From Eubacterium sp. An11 (GTDB lineage Bacteria > Bacillota > Clostridia > Lachnospirales > Lachnospiraceae): a stretch of DNA of 64,000 bases. The stretch is from the NCBI RefSeq assembly GCF_002161065.1, contig NZ_NFLV01000013.1, positions 1 to 64,000 on the forward strand, written 5' to 3'. A program made the position numbers and the translations under genes. The notes under the pieces are model-generated. The model was not told where the DNA came from. It did not search any database and saw only the letters and a program-made list of their open reading frames with translations. Of this stretch, positions 42,846 through 53,557 are shown in pieces; the stretch's first letter is position 1; each line of letters opens with the position of its first letter.

Positions 42846-45488
42846 TTATTTTTTCAGCTGAGAAAGCCGCTCTTTTACCTGCGCCTCCATGGCTGTATAT
42901 TTCTCTAACTTCTTCTTCTCTTCTTCCACCTTGGCTGCCGGAGCCTTGCTGATAAACTTCTCATTGTTCAGCATACCGCTGGCACGTTTGATCTCGCCGG
43001 CCAGACGTTTCGCTTCTTTTTCCAGACGGGCGATCTCTTTCTCCACGTCCACCAGTTCCGCAAACGGAATGTAGATAACTGCATCCGGAATCACTGTGGA
43101 TACCGCGTCATCGGCAATGCCGGCTTTATCTGCCTGCACAATAACTTCACTGGCATATGCCAGGGTCGCAAAGAAAACGCGGGAGTTCTCAAACACATCG
43201 CGGATCTCTTCTTTTTCTGATACCACGTAAACGGTCGCTTTTTTGCTCGGCGGCACGTTCATATCGGCCCGCAGATTACGGATATTGCGGACTGCATTTT
43301 TGATGATCTCCACTTCATTTTCTTCTGCCTTGAAGTCAAGCTCTTCCTTAAATACCGGCCAGTCGGATACCATGATGGATTCTTCCTCATCCTGCATGCT
43401 GCAGAAGATTTCCTCGGTAATGAAAGGCATATACGGATGAAGCAGCTTGAGGGCAATGGTCAGCACACTCTTTAAGGTATAGAGCGCCGCTGCCTTGGTG
43501 GCATCCTCATCATTATATAATCTCGGTTTTACCATCTCGATATACCAGTCACAGAATTCTTCCCAGATAAAGTCGTGAAGCTTCGCCACAGCGATACCCA
43601 GTTCATAATTCTCCATGTTATCGGTAACTTCTTTCACCAGCGTGTTCGCTTTGGAAAGAATCCACTTGTCCGCCGGCGTCAGATCACCTGGAGTCACCTG
43701 ACTTAAATCTGCTTTTTCTATATTCATGAGCATGAAACGGGAAGCGTTCCATACTTTATTGGCAAAGTTACGGCTGGCGATGATCTTCTTCTCGGAGAAA
43801 CGCATGTCATTGCCCGGCGCGTTTCCTGTCACCAGGGTAAGACGCAGGGCGTCGGCGCCATACTGATCGATAACCTCCAGAGGATCAATACCGTTGCCCA
43901 GAGACTTGCTCATCTTCCGGCCCTGCTCATCCCGGACCAGTCCGTGGATGAATACGTCGTGGAACGGACATTTTCCAGTGTGCTCATAACCGGAGAATAC
44001 CATACGGATAACCCAGAAGAAAATAATATCATAACCGGTCACCAATACATCGGTCGGATAGAAATAATCCAGGTCTTCAGTCTGTTCCGGCCATCCCAGA
44101 GTGGAGAACGGCCACAGAGCAGAACTGAACCAGGTGTCCAGAGTATCCTCATCCTGTGTCAGATGTCTGCATCCGCATTTCGGACATACATCCGGCTGGG
44201 TTCTGGAAACCACGATCTCCCCGCATTCATCACAGTAGTACGCCGGAATCCGGTGTCCCCACCAGAGCTGTCTGGAAATACACCAGTCGCGGATATTCTC
44301 CAGCCAGTGCAGATATGTCCGGTCGAAATGTTCCGGCACAAAGCGCAGATCGCCGTTCTTTACAGCCTCAATGGCCGGTTTTGCCAGCTCATCCATGCGC
44401 ACAAACCACTGTTTTTTCACCATCGGCTCCACGGTGGTATGACAGCGGTCATGGGTACCTACGTTATGGTCATGTGGTTCTACCTTTACCAGATATCCTT
44501 CTTCTTCCAGTTCTTTTACAATGGCCTTTCTGGCCTCATAACGGTCCATGCCAGCAAATCTGCCGCCATTTTCATTGATGGTGCCATCATCATTGAGGAT
44601 ATTGATCTCTTCCAGGTTATGACGCAGTCCCACCTCAAAATCGTTAGGGTCATGGGCCGGCGTGATCTTAACGGCACCTGTACCAAATTCTTTATCCACA
44701 TAAGTGTCCGCCACGATCGGGATCTCCCGGTTCACGATCGGAAGCAGCACCATCTTTCCGATCAGATCTTTATATCTCTCATCATCCGGATGTACGGCAA
44801 TGGCTGTATCGCCCAGCATGGTCTCCGGACGGGTGGTCGCGATCTCGATGCACTGGTCCGTTCCCACGATCGGATAATTGATGTGCCAGAAAAATCCTGC
44901 CTGATCCTCATACACAACCTCCGCATCGGAGATGGATGTCTGGCAGACCGGACACCAGTTAATGATTCTGGAACCTCTGTAAATATATCCTTTTTCATAT
45001 AAACGAATGAAAACTTCCTGTACTGCTCTGGAACAGCCTTCATCAAGAGTAAAACGCTCTCTGTCCCAGTCTGCGGAAGAGCCGAGCTTTTTCAGCTGGC
45101 TGACAATCCGTCCGCCGTACTCTTTCTTCCACTCCCAGGTCCTCTTTAAGAATCCTTCTCTTCCGAGATCCTCTTTCTCAATCCCCTCCTCTTTCAGGGC
45201 ATTGATGACCTTTACCTCCGTGGCGATACTGGCATGGTCGGTACCCGGCTGCCAGAGGGCGTTGTAACCCTGCATCCTCTTAAAACGAATCAGGATGTCC
45301 TGCAGGGTATTGTCAAGGGCGTGTCCCATGTGAAGCTGACCGGTGATATTTGGCGGCGGCATCACGATGGTAAATGGTTTTTTACTGCGGTCCACTTCCG
45401 CATGGAAATATTTTTTATCCAGCCATTTCTGATAGAGTCTGTCCTCAATCTCCGCCGGATTGTAATTTTTATTCATCTCTGTTGCCAT
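42846..45488 (-). CDS. valS: valyl-tRNA synthetase
   Basis: Charges tRNA-Val; 880 residues, normal. The class I signature is [15 protein letters not shown] (HMGH). The editing domain follows with [13 protein letters not shown] zinc site CDECGE...CPKCGC is present, and the KMSKS loop is [13 protein letters not shown]-terminal coiled-coil arm (last 65 residues) is typical of ValRS. AGGAGG precedes the ATG. No T-box leader was found upstream. Confidence 0.97.
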   Translation of the reverse strand: MATEMNKNYNPAEIEDRLYQKWLDKKYFHAEVDRSKKPFTIVMPPPNITGQLHMGHALDNTLQDILIRFKRMQGYNALWQPGTDHASIATEVKVINALKEEGIEKEDLGREGFLKRTWEWKKEYGGRIVSQLKKLGSSADWDRERFTLDEGCSRAVQEVFIRLYEKGYIYRGSRIINWCPVCQTSISDAEVVYEDQAGFFWHINYPIVGTDQCIEIATTRPETMLGDTAIAVHPDDERYKDLIGKMVLLPIVNREIPIVADTYVDKEFGTGAVKITPAHDPNDFEVGLRHNLEEINILNDDGTINENGGRFAGMDRYEARKAIVKELEEEGYLVKVEPHDHNVGTHDRCHTTVEPMVKKQWFVRMDELAKPAIEAVKNGDLRFVPEHFDRTYLHWLENIRDWCISRQLWWGHRIPAYYCDECGEIVVSRTQPDVCPKCGCRHLTQDEDTLDTWFSSALWPFSTLGWPEQTEDLDYFYPTDVLVTGYDIIFFWVIRMVFSGYEHTGKCPFHDVFIHGLVRDEQGRKMSKSLGNGIDPLEVIDQYGADALRLTLVTGNAPGNDMRFSEKKIIASRNFANKVWNASRFMLMNIEKADLSQVTPGDLTPADKWILSKANTLVKEVTDNMENYELGIAVAKLHDFIWEEFCDWYIEMVKPRLYNDEDATKAAALYTLKSVLTIALKLLHPYMPFITEEIFCSMQDEEESIMVSDWPVFKEELDFKAEENEVEIIKNAVRNIRNLRADMNVPPSKKATVYVVSEKEEIRDVFENSRVFFATLAYASEVIVQADKAGIADDAVSTVIPDAVIYIPFAELVDVEKEIARLEKEAKRLAGEIKRASGMLNNEKFISKAPAAKVEEEKKKLEKYTAMEAQVKERLSQLKK

Positions 45489-45720
45489 AAATCTATGTCC
45501 TCCTGGAATAATAAGTTGTCATGTTATAAAAATGCCTGCGCGAAGCGCAATTATTATACCACGCGCGCAGAAAAGGAAGCGCTGCCCGCAGCATTTACTT
45601 TTCAAACCGTGGCCCGCTGGTATACCCCTGCGCAGCAGGAAAAAGCGATGAAATCGCTTTTGATTGCGCGAAGCGCAATTATTATACCACAAGTTTCCAG
45701 CCTTGTGTGTACCTTTTTAT
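45489..45720. repeat. valS upstream region with a 26-base direct repeat and a terminator
   Basis: TGCGCGAAGCGCAATTATTATACCAC, given here only by its ends TGCGCG and ATACCAC, occurs at 45537-45562 and 45665-45690. On the minus strand each copy gives an extended -10 (TGGTATAAT) followed by a small TTGCGC-TTC-GCGCAA hairpin. Between them AAAAGCGAT-GAA-ATCGCTTTT (45641-45661) can end the upstream operon. The copy at 45553-45558 is the probable valS -10. Confidence 0.65.
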
Positions 45721-46593
45721 CTATTCTTTCCGCACCGGCAGCCCGGTGCTCAGCAGATTATCTTCCATCTCGATCTCCGGGCGGAACTCCCGCTGCAGAT
45801 CCCGCACAAATTTCTCATAAATCTTCTCTGCCTCTTCTTCTTTGTCCCGTTCCAGCAGATAGGTGATTTTTTTCTGTTTTTCTGCCTTTTCGCTGCAGTC
45901 GAAGGCGTCGGCAATGCCGGCAAAACGGTTCTCGAAGGATTCCAGCGACAGTTCTGACACTTTAAACGCCTCCATCTCTTCCCCGGCCCTTTCCAGATTC
46001 TCCGTAAAGGCGATGAGACAGTAATAATAAAAGAGCGATTCCTCGTCGCCCGCATACTGATAGGCTTTCACAAAATCAATCTTGGCATCTTCAAAACGGA
46101 AGAGCCGTGACTGGGCAATGGCCATGTTATGGTAGGCCGCTCCGGTCTCCACCCGGCCCATGGTCTCCGGTTTCAGCGCTTCCCGGTAATAATGGATCGC
46201 CATGGCCGCGCGGCCGGCGCCAAGAAACATATCCCCCATCCATTTGCACTGCAGGGGATACGGCGTATTTTTTAAATCCCGGTATTCATCCAGAATCTCC
46301 CGGATTTCGTCTTCGGAAAAGTAATGTCCCTCCCGGAAGAGCGCGGAGAAATATTTCATCTGATCCCTGTCCGGGTCCGTCAGCCTGGAAAGCTGCCGGT
46401 ACAATTTCTCCAGTCCCAGCTCATCCCGGATATACACCAGGAGATCTTCCTCCGGGAGTGTATACAGATAGCAGATCATATGGCTGCTCAGATAATAGCA
46501 TAGTTCTTCATAGGAATAAACCGGCACGCCCGTCTCCGGAAAACGATACGGCTTCGTTCCGGTCCGTCCGACACAGACGATGGATTCCCGCAT
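45721..46593 (-). CDS. TPR-like protein of unknown function
   Basis: 290 residues, all helical by eye, with no signal peptide or membrane helix. Residues 115-240 contain helix pairs that resemble TPRs (MGDMFLGAGRAAMAIHYYREAL; AYHNMAIAQSRLFRFEDAKIDFVKAYQYAG). The N-terminus (SIVCVGRTGTKPYRFPETG) is distinctive. Last gene of a run with the 367-, 1179- and 730-residue proteins (gaps 15, about 50 and 13 bases). I know similar proteins only as uncharacterised Lachnospiraceae families. Confidence 0.75.
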   Translation of the reverse strand: MRESIVCVGRTGTKPYRFPETGVPVYSYEELCYYLSSHMICYLYTLPEEDLLVYIRDELGLEKLYRQLSRLTDPDRDQMKYFSALFREGHYFSEDEIREILDEYRDLKNTPYPLQCKWMGDMFLGAGRAAMAIHYYREALKPETMGRVETGAAYHNMAIAQSRLFRFEDAKIDFVKAYQYAGDEESLFYYYCLIAFTENLERAGEEMEAFKVSELSLESFENRFAGIADAFDCSEKAEKQKKITYLLERDKEEEAEKIYEKFVRDLQREFRPEIEMEDNLLSTGLPVRKE

Positions 46594-46608
46594 AACTTTT
46601 CCTCCCTT

Positions 46609-47712
46609 TTATGATATCAGCGAAAATGGAAAGACTGTCACCTTGCCTGTGGCCGGGAACATGTCACCAAATCCCATATCTTTCAGCAGAATCACACCTT
46701 CCGTCTGGGAGGTAAACTGCACTCTGATACGGATTCTTGTGGTTTTCGGCGGCCTTGCCGGCAGATCTTTGATCTCACAGACAGCGCTCTCCATCTCATT
46801 TTCCTTCGTATTATGATAAAAAAACTCCACCTTCTGGCTTTTATCCAGAATAATATCAATGGTACCTCCGGTATTGTACCATTCCCGTCCGATGGAAGTG
46901 ACGGGCACATACCTTGGCTTTCCGGATTCCTGCGTGAGGATACCGATGGTGTGATACACCATATCCGGTCCCTGCATCAACAGCATGCCGTCCTCCATCA
47001 GCTGCACCGGTCCCAGTCCCAGAAGGCAGGCACCGTTGGCGTACAGATTCTGTCCCATGAAAACCCGGCGTCCGGCACAGAGATAGGTGAGGGTCTTTTT
47101 CATCCAGTTGCCCTCGAATCCATTTCCGGTCAGAAAGATGATATGGGCCGGATTCTTCACCAGAAACTGTTTCATCAGCCGGCTGAAATGATAATCCCGG
47201 TTCTCGTCATTTTCGTAAATGCCCTGCTCCTCCAGATTCATCTCCTTTAACACGGCCCGGTAAGCCTTCTGTCTGGACGGACGGATCTGCTCCACCAGAA
47301 TATAGCGCAGTACATTTTCTGAATAATCAAGGAGCAGCGTATTTCTGTCCCAGACCGCCCTTTCCTGATGAAATACATATTCCACAAAGGCCCGGAAATG
47401 TGTGATGATCTTCACAGAATGCCGCTTTTTAAAATCCTCGTCCAGCAGTTCTTCCAGATGTTTCCTGCACTGCTGCGAGGTGTCCGCCATGGTAAAATAT
47501 ACGCCGTGATACATGTCCCAGCTTATATGATTGGCTTCCAGATAACGCCGGACGTAAAACAGCCCGTTTGCCACATAGTCCTCCTGCTCCTCCCGGGGCA
47601 GAGGAAAGCTTTCCTCTGTGGTCTCTGCCGCTGCCTCGTCATATACGCTGAACTGCACCGCAGTTTTTCCCAGGTCTATCCCGGCAAATTTTCTTGTCTC
47701 AAGTTCTCCCAT
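46609..47712 (-). CDS. actin/Hsp70-fold (ASKHA-like) protein of unknown function, possibly DUF5716
   Basis: 367 residues from the ATG at 47712 (GGAG 7 bases upstream; the GTG two codons earlier is too close). The chain has weak but ordered ASKHA motifs: phosphate-1 FAGIDLGKTAVQFSVYD (residues about 8-24), phosphate-2-like LLLDYSENVLRYILV (about 142-156), and an adenosine-like FLTGNGFEGNWM with LYANGACLLGL (about 210-250). A beta-rich C-terminal part follows. ATP binding is inferred. It lies between the 1179-residue solenoid and the TPR protein and probably works with them. Confidence 0.65.
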   Translation of the reverse strand: MGELETRKFAGIDLGKTAVQFSVYDEAAAETTEESFPLPREEQEDYVANGLFYVRRYLEANHISWDMYHGVYFTMADTSQQCRKHLEELLDEDFKKRHSVKIITHFRAFVEYVFHQERAVWDRNTLLLDYSENVLRYILVEQIRPSRQKAYRAVLKEMNLEEQGIYENDENRDYHFSRLMKQFLVKNPAHIIFLTGNGFEGNWMKKTLTYLCAGRRVFMGQNLYANGACLLGLGPVQLMEDGMLLMQGPDMVYHTIGILTQESGKPRYVPVTSIGREWYNTGGTIDIILDKSQKVEFFYHNTKENEMESAVCEIKDLPARPPKTTRIRIRVQFTSQTEGVILLKDMGFGDMFPATGKVTVFPFSLIS

Positions 47713-47763
47713 AAACACTCTCCATTCCGCCTTCTTTCAAAGGCAGATTTATTTATCTAAAAA

Positions 47764-50700
47764 TCATAAGAGCTTCATCATCGTATCTGTGAAATATGTC
47801 TGCAGCAGATATCGGTTCAGCTCCTCCGGCGCACAGCTTTCCGCGCTCAGATCGTTGAGCGCAAAGAGCCGGCTCTCCTCTCCCTCTGATTCAAAGGTTT
47901 CAAAACGAATCACCGCTTCATCGCTGACCACTTCTCCGTCATCCTCCAGACGGTAGTTGACATGGTCATTGTGATAAAAATACATGGTACAGGTGTACAT
48001 GCCCGGAAGGATCTCTTTCAGGCGCTTTTTATGGACACCGGTATTCTCTCCTTCCACCTGATAGTAAAGTACCACATTACTGCCGCCGCTTCCATGGTAG
48101 GTAAGGAAAGTTCTCTCCAGATATTCCACCGGAAGGGTCAGCCATTCCCGGTAGGCGTAATATACCGGAAGATAGTATTCTTCTTTGAGAAACTTCTCAA
48201 TAATAAACTTAGCGGCATCTTTGACTTTCTCCATCCACGCTTCCCGCGGCGCAAAATAATAGAGAAAATGCACCATGGTCTGCCGGTCGCGGATTCTTCC
48301 CGCGAGGATTTCCTCACCGATGATGCCATGGACAGATTCCGGCAGTTCCAGAATTCCACGTCTCTCTCTGTCCGATGCGTATTGCAGGTATTCCCCTGCC
48401 ACCGCGTCTTCCCGGTTTTTGCTGTAGTATTCCTCAAATACGGTGAACAGGCCGTCGGCGTCATTCCCGGTAAACATGCTCTGTCTGAGCATCCGCTTTT
48501 CAAGCTCCGTCGTCTCCAGAGCAAACTTTCTGCTTCTCTCCCAGATCAGCAGCAGGTCTTCCAGTTCTCCCTCAAAATGTTTCATGAGATACGAGAGGGT
48601 ATCCCTGTTATATTTTTTGCTGACAAAGGCAGAGTACGCAAGATACAGGGTCGTCTCATCCATCTTGCTCTCATTATAGTTTACCCCAAAGGAGGCCAGC
48701 CGCAAACGCTTTGCAGCTCCCATAATATTGCAGCCGTATAATTCAATGCCGAAAAAGGCATTTTCCGTCATGCCCACTTCCATGTAAAAGTCCATGAGTG
48801 TCTTTCGGAACTCCGGCGTCACATTGGAATAATCCACCCGGTCCAGCCATCTGGCCAGGGATTCTTTTTCCTGATGCTGCTGATAATACAGAAGCATCCG
48901 CTCCACAGCACGGCATTTGATCCACGGCTGATAATCCTCATGGAAAGCGATCTTCTGGAGGATCGGCATGTCCTCCCCTTTCAGCTCCCCGTCAATTTTA
49001 TCGGAGAGGGAGAGAAGGATCCGCTTATTGGCCATATTTTTCTGAATCCATTCCTTCGGAAACTGTTCCGGGAACAAAAACGGCTCTTCCTCATAAGGGA
49101 TGCCTGTCACATAGCGCTGTTCATTGCTGTCCACAAAATACAGCCGTGCCCGGCTGGTCGGTATCTCCGCATAGCAGAATCCGCCCGACAGCGGATAATA
49201 TATTTCCTCTCCGGTTTCCGGCCGGGAGACATACACGCCGATCATATTCCGATTATGGCAGATGATCTTCCGGTAAAATAATATATCGCAGACCGCCTTC
49301 GTGTTGGCTGGTTTCTCCAGGATCTCTTTCTGGAAATAGTGATACAGGTACGCCAGATGTTCATTCATCCGCCCCTTCAGCAGCTGCTCTTCCACAAACG
49401 GGATCATCTTGGAATAGTAAGCGCCGAACACCTCGTCGCAGGCCTCTTTATTTTCCAGCACATTGGAATAAAGATATGCCTTTTCCAGCGAATCCAGGCT
49501 GTTGCTGTATGTAAAGTAAATGAGAACCCGGTGCGGAATCACCTCAAAACTGCCAAAATCCATACTCCGGATAAAGAATTCGTTGAGTCCCACAATCTTC
49601 AGGTTGGCGTTGACTGCCTTCCGGAAATATTCGTGATACTCTTCTCCGTACCGGTTGCCCTTGATCAAAAGGGAACAGATCACCTGAAGGAACCGCTCAT
49701 CCGGCTCGATCTCATATAACTTCTTCGCGATATGGAAAATCGCATTGCTGTAATATTTCATCCGCAGGGCCAGTCTCGCGAACTGATAAGCCAGCGACAT
49801 GGAAATGTATCCGTAGCGGACGCCCCAGCGGAAAATGCTGACTTCAAAACTTCCCAGCTCTTCCATGAAATTCGGATTCTCGTTTAGGATCTCGCAGGCC
49901 TCAAAAAATAAAAGGCTGCTGTTTTTGCCCTCCTGGAAGAGCTGACGAATGGTATCGTACTGCAGGCGCTTATTATAAACATACTCTCTGTCAAGATAAA
50001 TGAGCATCCACAGCGCCTCCGCTTTATACGGGGATACTTCGTAAAAATCCCGGATGGAAAGCACCGCTCCGGATATCGTCTCCGGCGTCCGGTATAGCAT
50101 CGCCTTTAAATACAGAAAATAATTCTCCAGCAGAGGCTCCATGTCCTTGTCCTGCTGTTCGTCTTCGATCTTATGGAATAATTCTTCCGCTTCTTCCTGA
50201 TGTTCTTCCATGATCAGCAGATGGATCTTATACAACCGCCATTCCGTACCCCTGGTCAGATGATACAGCTCATCCAGAACATGGTCGGATTCCTCGGCGA
50301 AATCTTCAAAACCAATGCTTCCTGTGCGGAAAAACAGATAATTATGCATCAGCTCCGCCTTTTGTTTTTTAACGCGGCTTCTGACCTCCCGTTCTCTGGA
50401 AGCCGGCGGCAGGGTTCCCCACCATTCCACCGGGACGGATATTTCCTGACGCACCGTGCGGATCCGGATCCGGTCGCTGCCCACGGCGTAGCTGTGATTT
50501 TTCTCAATAGAGAGCTTCATCCTGCCATCTTTAAAATCCGCGCTGGTAAAACGCCCGGCAGAGATCTGCACCTGACCTTTCTCCGAAGAAATGGTTCCCT
50601 CCACATAGCCGTCTGCCGTCAGGATCAGCGTGATCTCCCCCCGGTCCTTTCCCGCGTCAAGCACCACCTGTTTTTCTTCTATGGCAAGGGCCGCCGGTTC

Positions 50701-51303
50701 TTTCCATCCCGCTGCCGACAGGAATTCTTCCACGATCATATTTCTGGAACGGCTCTTCATCAGGCTGTGATACATGGCGTCCTGTTCCGGCAGATGTTTG
50801 AGGAAAATAGACGAAAAATTCGGGAGGAAAAACAGCTCCATGGCCTCCTGCCGGTTCTCATGGTAAAGCTTCACGAAATCTTCCATCTGGCAGATGCGGC
50901 CAATGGAAGTCTCCGCCATCACCGGCGTCACCACTACCCGGTAAGGGATGTTGTACTCTCCCGCGTTGGTGATCAGCAGAAAATCTCCTTCAAATTCATT
51001 GCCTGCGGTTGCCAGTTTCCCTTTAAAATAATAAGGAATCTCTATATGTGTCCCGGCAAAGTCCGCCTTCTCCAGGCCGATTTTGTCGTTGGTCGAACGG
51101 ACGATCCCTTGTACCGGTACTTTATTTTCACTTTCAATGACAAAAGAGCTGTGGTATACTCTGCCTTCTTCTACGGTGATTTCAAGGTTGGTTACGGAAA
51201 TGCGCAGAACCGGCAGCTCTCTTTTGTCTGTTCTCTCTTCTACTATATCTTTCTTTTCTTTCAATGCATGTACCCACCAATCGTTCAGGCGGCTTTTCCC
51301 CAA
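47764..51303 (-). CDS. very large solenoid protein of unknown function, DUF5717-like
   Basis: 1179 residues. Residues about 30-180 look like Ig-type beta sandwiches (ITVEEGRVYHSSFVIESENKVPV; EIPYYFKGKLATAGNEFEGDFL). About 320-900 is a helical, TPR-like solenoid. The C-terminus (about 1090-1150) is again beta-rich. No signal peptide or membrane helix, so it is probably cytoplasmic. The start is uncertain: the longest frame begins with a TTG at 51303 with no ribosome site, 13 bases after the subtilase stop; a TTG at 51252 after GGTGGG is an alternative. Translational coupling is likely. Resembles DUF5717 of Lachnospiraceae; function unknown. Confidence 0.7.
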   Translation of the reverse strand: MGKSRLNDWWVHALKEKKDIVEERTDKRELPVLRISVTNLEITVEEGRVYHSSFVIESENKVPVQGIVRSTNDKIGLEKADFAGTHIEIPYYFKGKLATAGNEFEGDFLLITNAGEYNIPYRVVVTPVMAETSIGRICQMEDFVKLYHENRQEAMELFFLPNFSSIFLKHLPEQDAMYHSLMKSRSRNMIVEEFLSAAGWKEPAALAIEEKQVVLDAGKDRGEITLILTADGYVEGTISSEKGQVQISAGRFTSADFKDGRMKLSIEKNHSYAVGSDRIRIRTVRQEISVPVEWWGTLPPASREREVRSRVKKQKAELMHNYLFFRTGSIGFEDFAEESDHVLDELYHLTRGTEWRLYKIHLLIMEEHQEEAEELFHKIEDEQQDKDMEPLLENYFLYLKAMLYRTPETISGAVLSIRDFYEVSPYKAEALWMLIYLDREYVYNKRLQYDTIRQLFQEGKNSSLLFFEACEILNENPNFMEELGSFEVSIFRWGVRYGYISMSLAYQFARLALRMKYYSNAIFHIAKKLYEIEPDERFLQVICSLLIKGNRYGEEYHEYFRKAVNANLKIVGLNEFFIRSMDFGSFEVIPHRVLIYFTYSNSLDSLEKAYLYSNVLENKEACDEVFGAYYSKMIPFVEEQLLKGRMNEHLAYLYHYFQKEILEKPANTKAVCDILFYRKIICHNRNMIGVYVSRPETGEEIYYPLSGGFCYAEIPTSRARLYFVDSNEQRYVTGIPYEEEPFLFPEQFPKEWIQKNMANKRILLSLSDKIDGELKGEDMPILQKIAFHEDYQPWIKCRAVERMLLYYQQHQEKESLARWLDRVDYSNVTPEFRKTLMDFYMEVGMTENAFFGIELYGCNIMGAAKRLRLASFGVNYNESKMDETTLYLAYSAFVSKKYNRDTLSYLMKHFEGELEDLLLIWERSRKFALETTELEKRMLRQSMFTGNDADGLFTVFEEYYSKNREDAVAGEYLQYASDRERRGILELPESVHGIIGEEILAGRIRDRQTMVHFLYYFAPREAWMEKVKDAAKFIIEKFLKEEYYLPVYYAYREWLTLPVEYLERTFLTYHGSGGSNVVLYYQVEGENTGVHKKRLKEILPGMYTCTMYFYHNDHVNYRLEDDGEVVSDEAVIRFETFESEGEESRLFALNDLSAESCAPEELNRYLLQTYFTDTMMKLL

Positions 51304-51316
51304 AAGGGAAAAACCG

Positions 51317-53509
51317 CTATTTTATTTTTATCTTTTTCACTGCTGACCAGGATGAAGCATACCGGGTTCCCCCTGCCGTTCTGACGGCACGGATCCTGCA
51401 GTAGTAAACTTTTTTCTTTTTCAGTCCCCGAAGCACTGCCCGGGCTTTTTTGCCAGACACGGTCACTGTCACGGCATTTTTCATGTTTTTGGTCCTTGAA
51501 TAACGAATCTGGTATCCGGACACTCCGGACTGTTTTGCCCAGGTCACGATCAACCGTCCGCCCTTTTTACTGCGCACTTTTACCTTCTTTGGCTGCCGGA
51601 GCCATACGGCCGTCTTGCTGCTGCTTCTGCTGCTGGTCTTTTTATTTCTGACCGCCTTCACAGCATACGTATATTTCCTGCCCTGGGTCACACTGGTATC
51701 TGTCCAGGACTTTTTCTTGCCGGATACGGTTTTGATCTTCTTAAAGGAACCATTGCCTTTTTTGCGGTAAATGATGTATTTATCGGCCTTTTTCACTTTT
51801 TTCCATGCTATCCGGATTCCCCCGCTGACATTTTTCACCTTCTTTAACACCGGCGCCTGCAGGCTGTTTCCCGTTGACACCACGTTGGTTCTGTCAAGGA
51901 TTCCTGTGGTCAAAAGATTGGTAAGAATCGGGCATCCCCAGCCAAAATAGATATCTTTTCCGGCCGCTCCCAAATCTTTGCTCCGGGCCCGCAGCTCATT
52001 ATAAACTCCCTGCACCGAGAGATTCGGCTGCAACATTTTAAGATAAGCCACTGCCGCCGTGATGTGCGGTGCGGACATGGACGTTCCCGACATTCCCACC
52101 AGAAGTCCTCCCGCCGCGGCGCTCACCACCTCGCTGCCCGGAGCTGAAAAGTCAATCCGGCTGCCGTGATTGGAATAAGATGCCGCGCGTTCATTGGGAC
52201 CAAAAGCCGCAACTGCCAGGGTCTTGCTGTTGCAGGCCGGATAACAGAATGACACATCCACACCGTTATTGCCGGCTGCCGTACAGATGGCAATCCCCTT
52301 GCGGTACGCCTTGTTGATCAGCGAATTCAGATATGTAACGGACATAGCGTTTGCCGCCACAAATCCCAGGCTCATGTTGACCACAGAGACATTCTGATTC
52401 ACCGCATACTGCAGCGCCGTCTTAATGGTCAGCAGAGAGGAATATCCGCTGCTGTTTGAAATCTTCAATATCAGGAAACGGACATTGGACGGCGTCGCGT
52501 CAGCGATGATCCCGGCCACATGTGTGCCGTGCCCGTGATTATCCGTGACATTTTTATTATTATCAATGAAGTTATAACTCTTGGATGAAATGTTTCTGGA
52601 CTGGAACATGAAGTTTGACTTGTCAATACCCGTATCCAGAATGGCGACGGTGACAGCCCCGTATTTTCCCTCCGCCTGTGCTTTCAGCGTGTTCATCCCC
52701 ATATAAGCTACGCCCCAGGAATAGCAGGCGCCGCTGGATAAAGCGGCGTCATCGGTCAGGATGTCATCCACATAATACACCTGATCCGGGTAGCATTTTT
52801 CTTCCCCATACTGTTCACAGAGAGCCTCAAAAGCCGCTTTGGTCTCTTCCTCGGTCTCAAACTGCAGGATGGTCTCTCCCAGCTCCGTATTATAATAAAT
52901 ATCCTCCGCGCCGTAGTCTTCCTGAAGTTCCGATGTTTCCACGATCAGTCGTTTTGTCTGAAACGGAGCCGTGATCTCATACTGCCCGTCATCGGTCTCC
53001 TCCACATCATAGATATTATCCTCCGGAAGGGTATCCATATAATCTTCCAGGATCTGCTCTGATTCCTTCGCAGTCTCCTGGTCTCCGTCTTCTTCCGTAT
53101 TGCTCTCTGCCTGCGTGTTATCGGTCTCTCCCGGGGCGCCGTCCGGCAGCGTCTCCGTTTCTCCGTCAATCTTTACTTCTCCGGCTTCTGTATCCACCAC
53201 CATGGAGCCAAAATAATCCTCATCCCAGGTATCTGAGATGATCTCTGACATTTCCTGACTGTCTGTGATCTCCTGGACATCAACGGACATATCCCCACTG
53301 TCCGCGGAGCTCTCACCGGAAGAAACTGTGGAAGAAGTCCCGGCGCCATCTGTTTCAGCTGTCTGCGCCTCGTCCACGGACGCCGCCAAAACCGGTGCTG
53401 CCGATACATTTCCCAGAAGGCTTCCTGCGCCCAGCAGCAAACTCATGGCAACAGCAAGGCCGCTCTTTCTCCATCCCCCCGGTCTGTCATTCCATTGTTT
53501 TTTCATCAT
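51317..53509 (-). CDS. secreted subtilisin-like serine protease (S8) with two Fn3-like modules
   Basis: 730 residues. Signal peptide 1-43, then a very acidic pro-region (45-170) and an inhibitor-like segment (180-255). The S8 domain has catalytic Asp292 (AILDTGID), His327 (NHGHGTHVAG) and Ser477 (GTSMSAPH), with the oxyanion Asn in AAGNNG. Two Lys/Arg-rich fibronectin-III-like modules (about 560-640 and 645-730) end in SWSAVKKIKIK. The C69 peptidase in this window ends in a similar module. Runs directly into the 1179-residue gene; dus lies 48 bases upstream. No LPxTG anchor. Confidence 0.9.
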   Translation of the reverse strand: MMKKQWNDRPGGWRKSGLAVAMSLLLGAGSLLGNVSAAPVLAASVDEAQTAETDGAGTSSTVSSGESSADSGDMSVDVQEITDSQEMSEIISDTWDEDYFGSMVVDTEAGEVKIDGETETLPDGAPGETDNTQAESNTEEDGDQETAKESEQILEDYMDTLPEDNIYDVEETDDGQYEITAPFQTKRLIVETSELQEDYGAEDIYYNTELGETILQFETEEETKAAFEALCEQYGEEKCYPDQVYYVDDILTDDAALSSGACYSWGVAYMGMNTLKAQAEGKYGAVTVAILDTGIDKSNFMFQSRNISSKSYNFIDNNKNVTDNHGHGTHVAGIIADATPSNVRFLILKISNSSGYSSLLTIKTALQYAVNQNVSVVNMSLGFVAANAMSVTYLNSLINKAYRKGIAICTAAGNNGVDVSFCYPACNSKTLAVAAFGPNERAASYSNHGSRIDFSAPGSEVVSAAAGGLLVGMSGTSMSAPHITAAVAYLKMLQPNLSVQGVYNELRARSKDLGAAGKDIYFGWGCPILTNLLTTGILDRTNVVSTGNSLQAPVLKKVKNVSGGIRIAWKKVKKADKYIIYRKKGNGSFKKIKTVSGKKKSWTDTSVTQGRKYTYAVKAVRNKKTSSRSSSKTAVWLRQPKKVKVRSKKGGRLIVTWAKQSGVSGYQIRYSRTKNMKNAVTVTVSGKKARAVLRGLKKKKVYYCRIRAVRTAGGTRYASSWSAVKKIKIK

Positions 53510-53557
53510 TTTCCTGCCCCTTTCCCATTTTTCAGAGGTATCCGGATATCACCGGAT

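Noticed and set aside
43944-45002. A 352-codon plus-strand open frame
   Set aside because: Antisense to valS, with no ribosome site and a composition like the complement of a coding sequence.
50200-51384. A 394-codon plus-strand open frame
   Set aside because: Antisense to the 1179-residue gene; low-complexity His/Gln/Arg pattern typical of a shadow frame.
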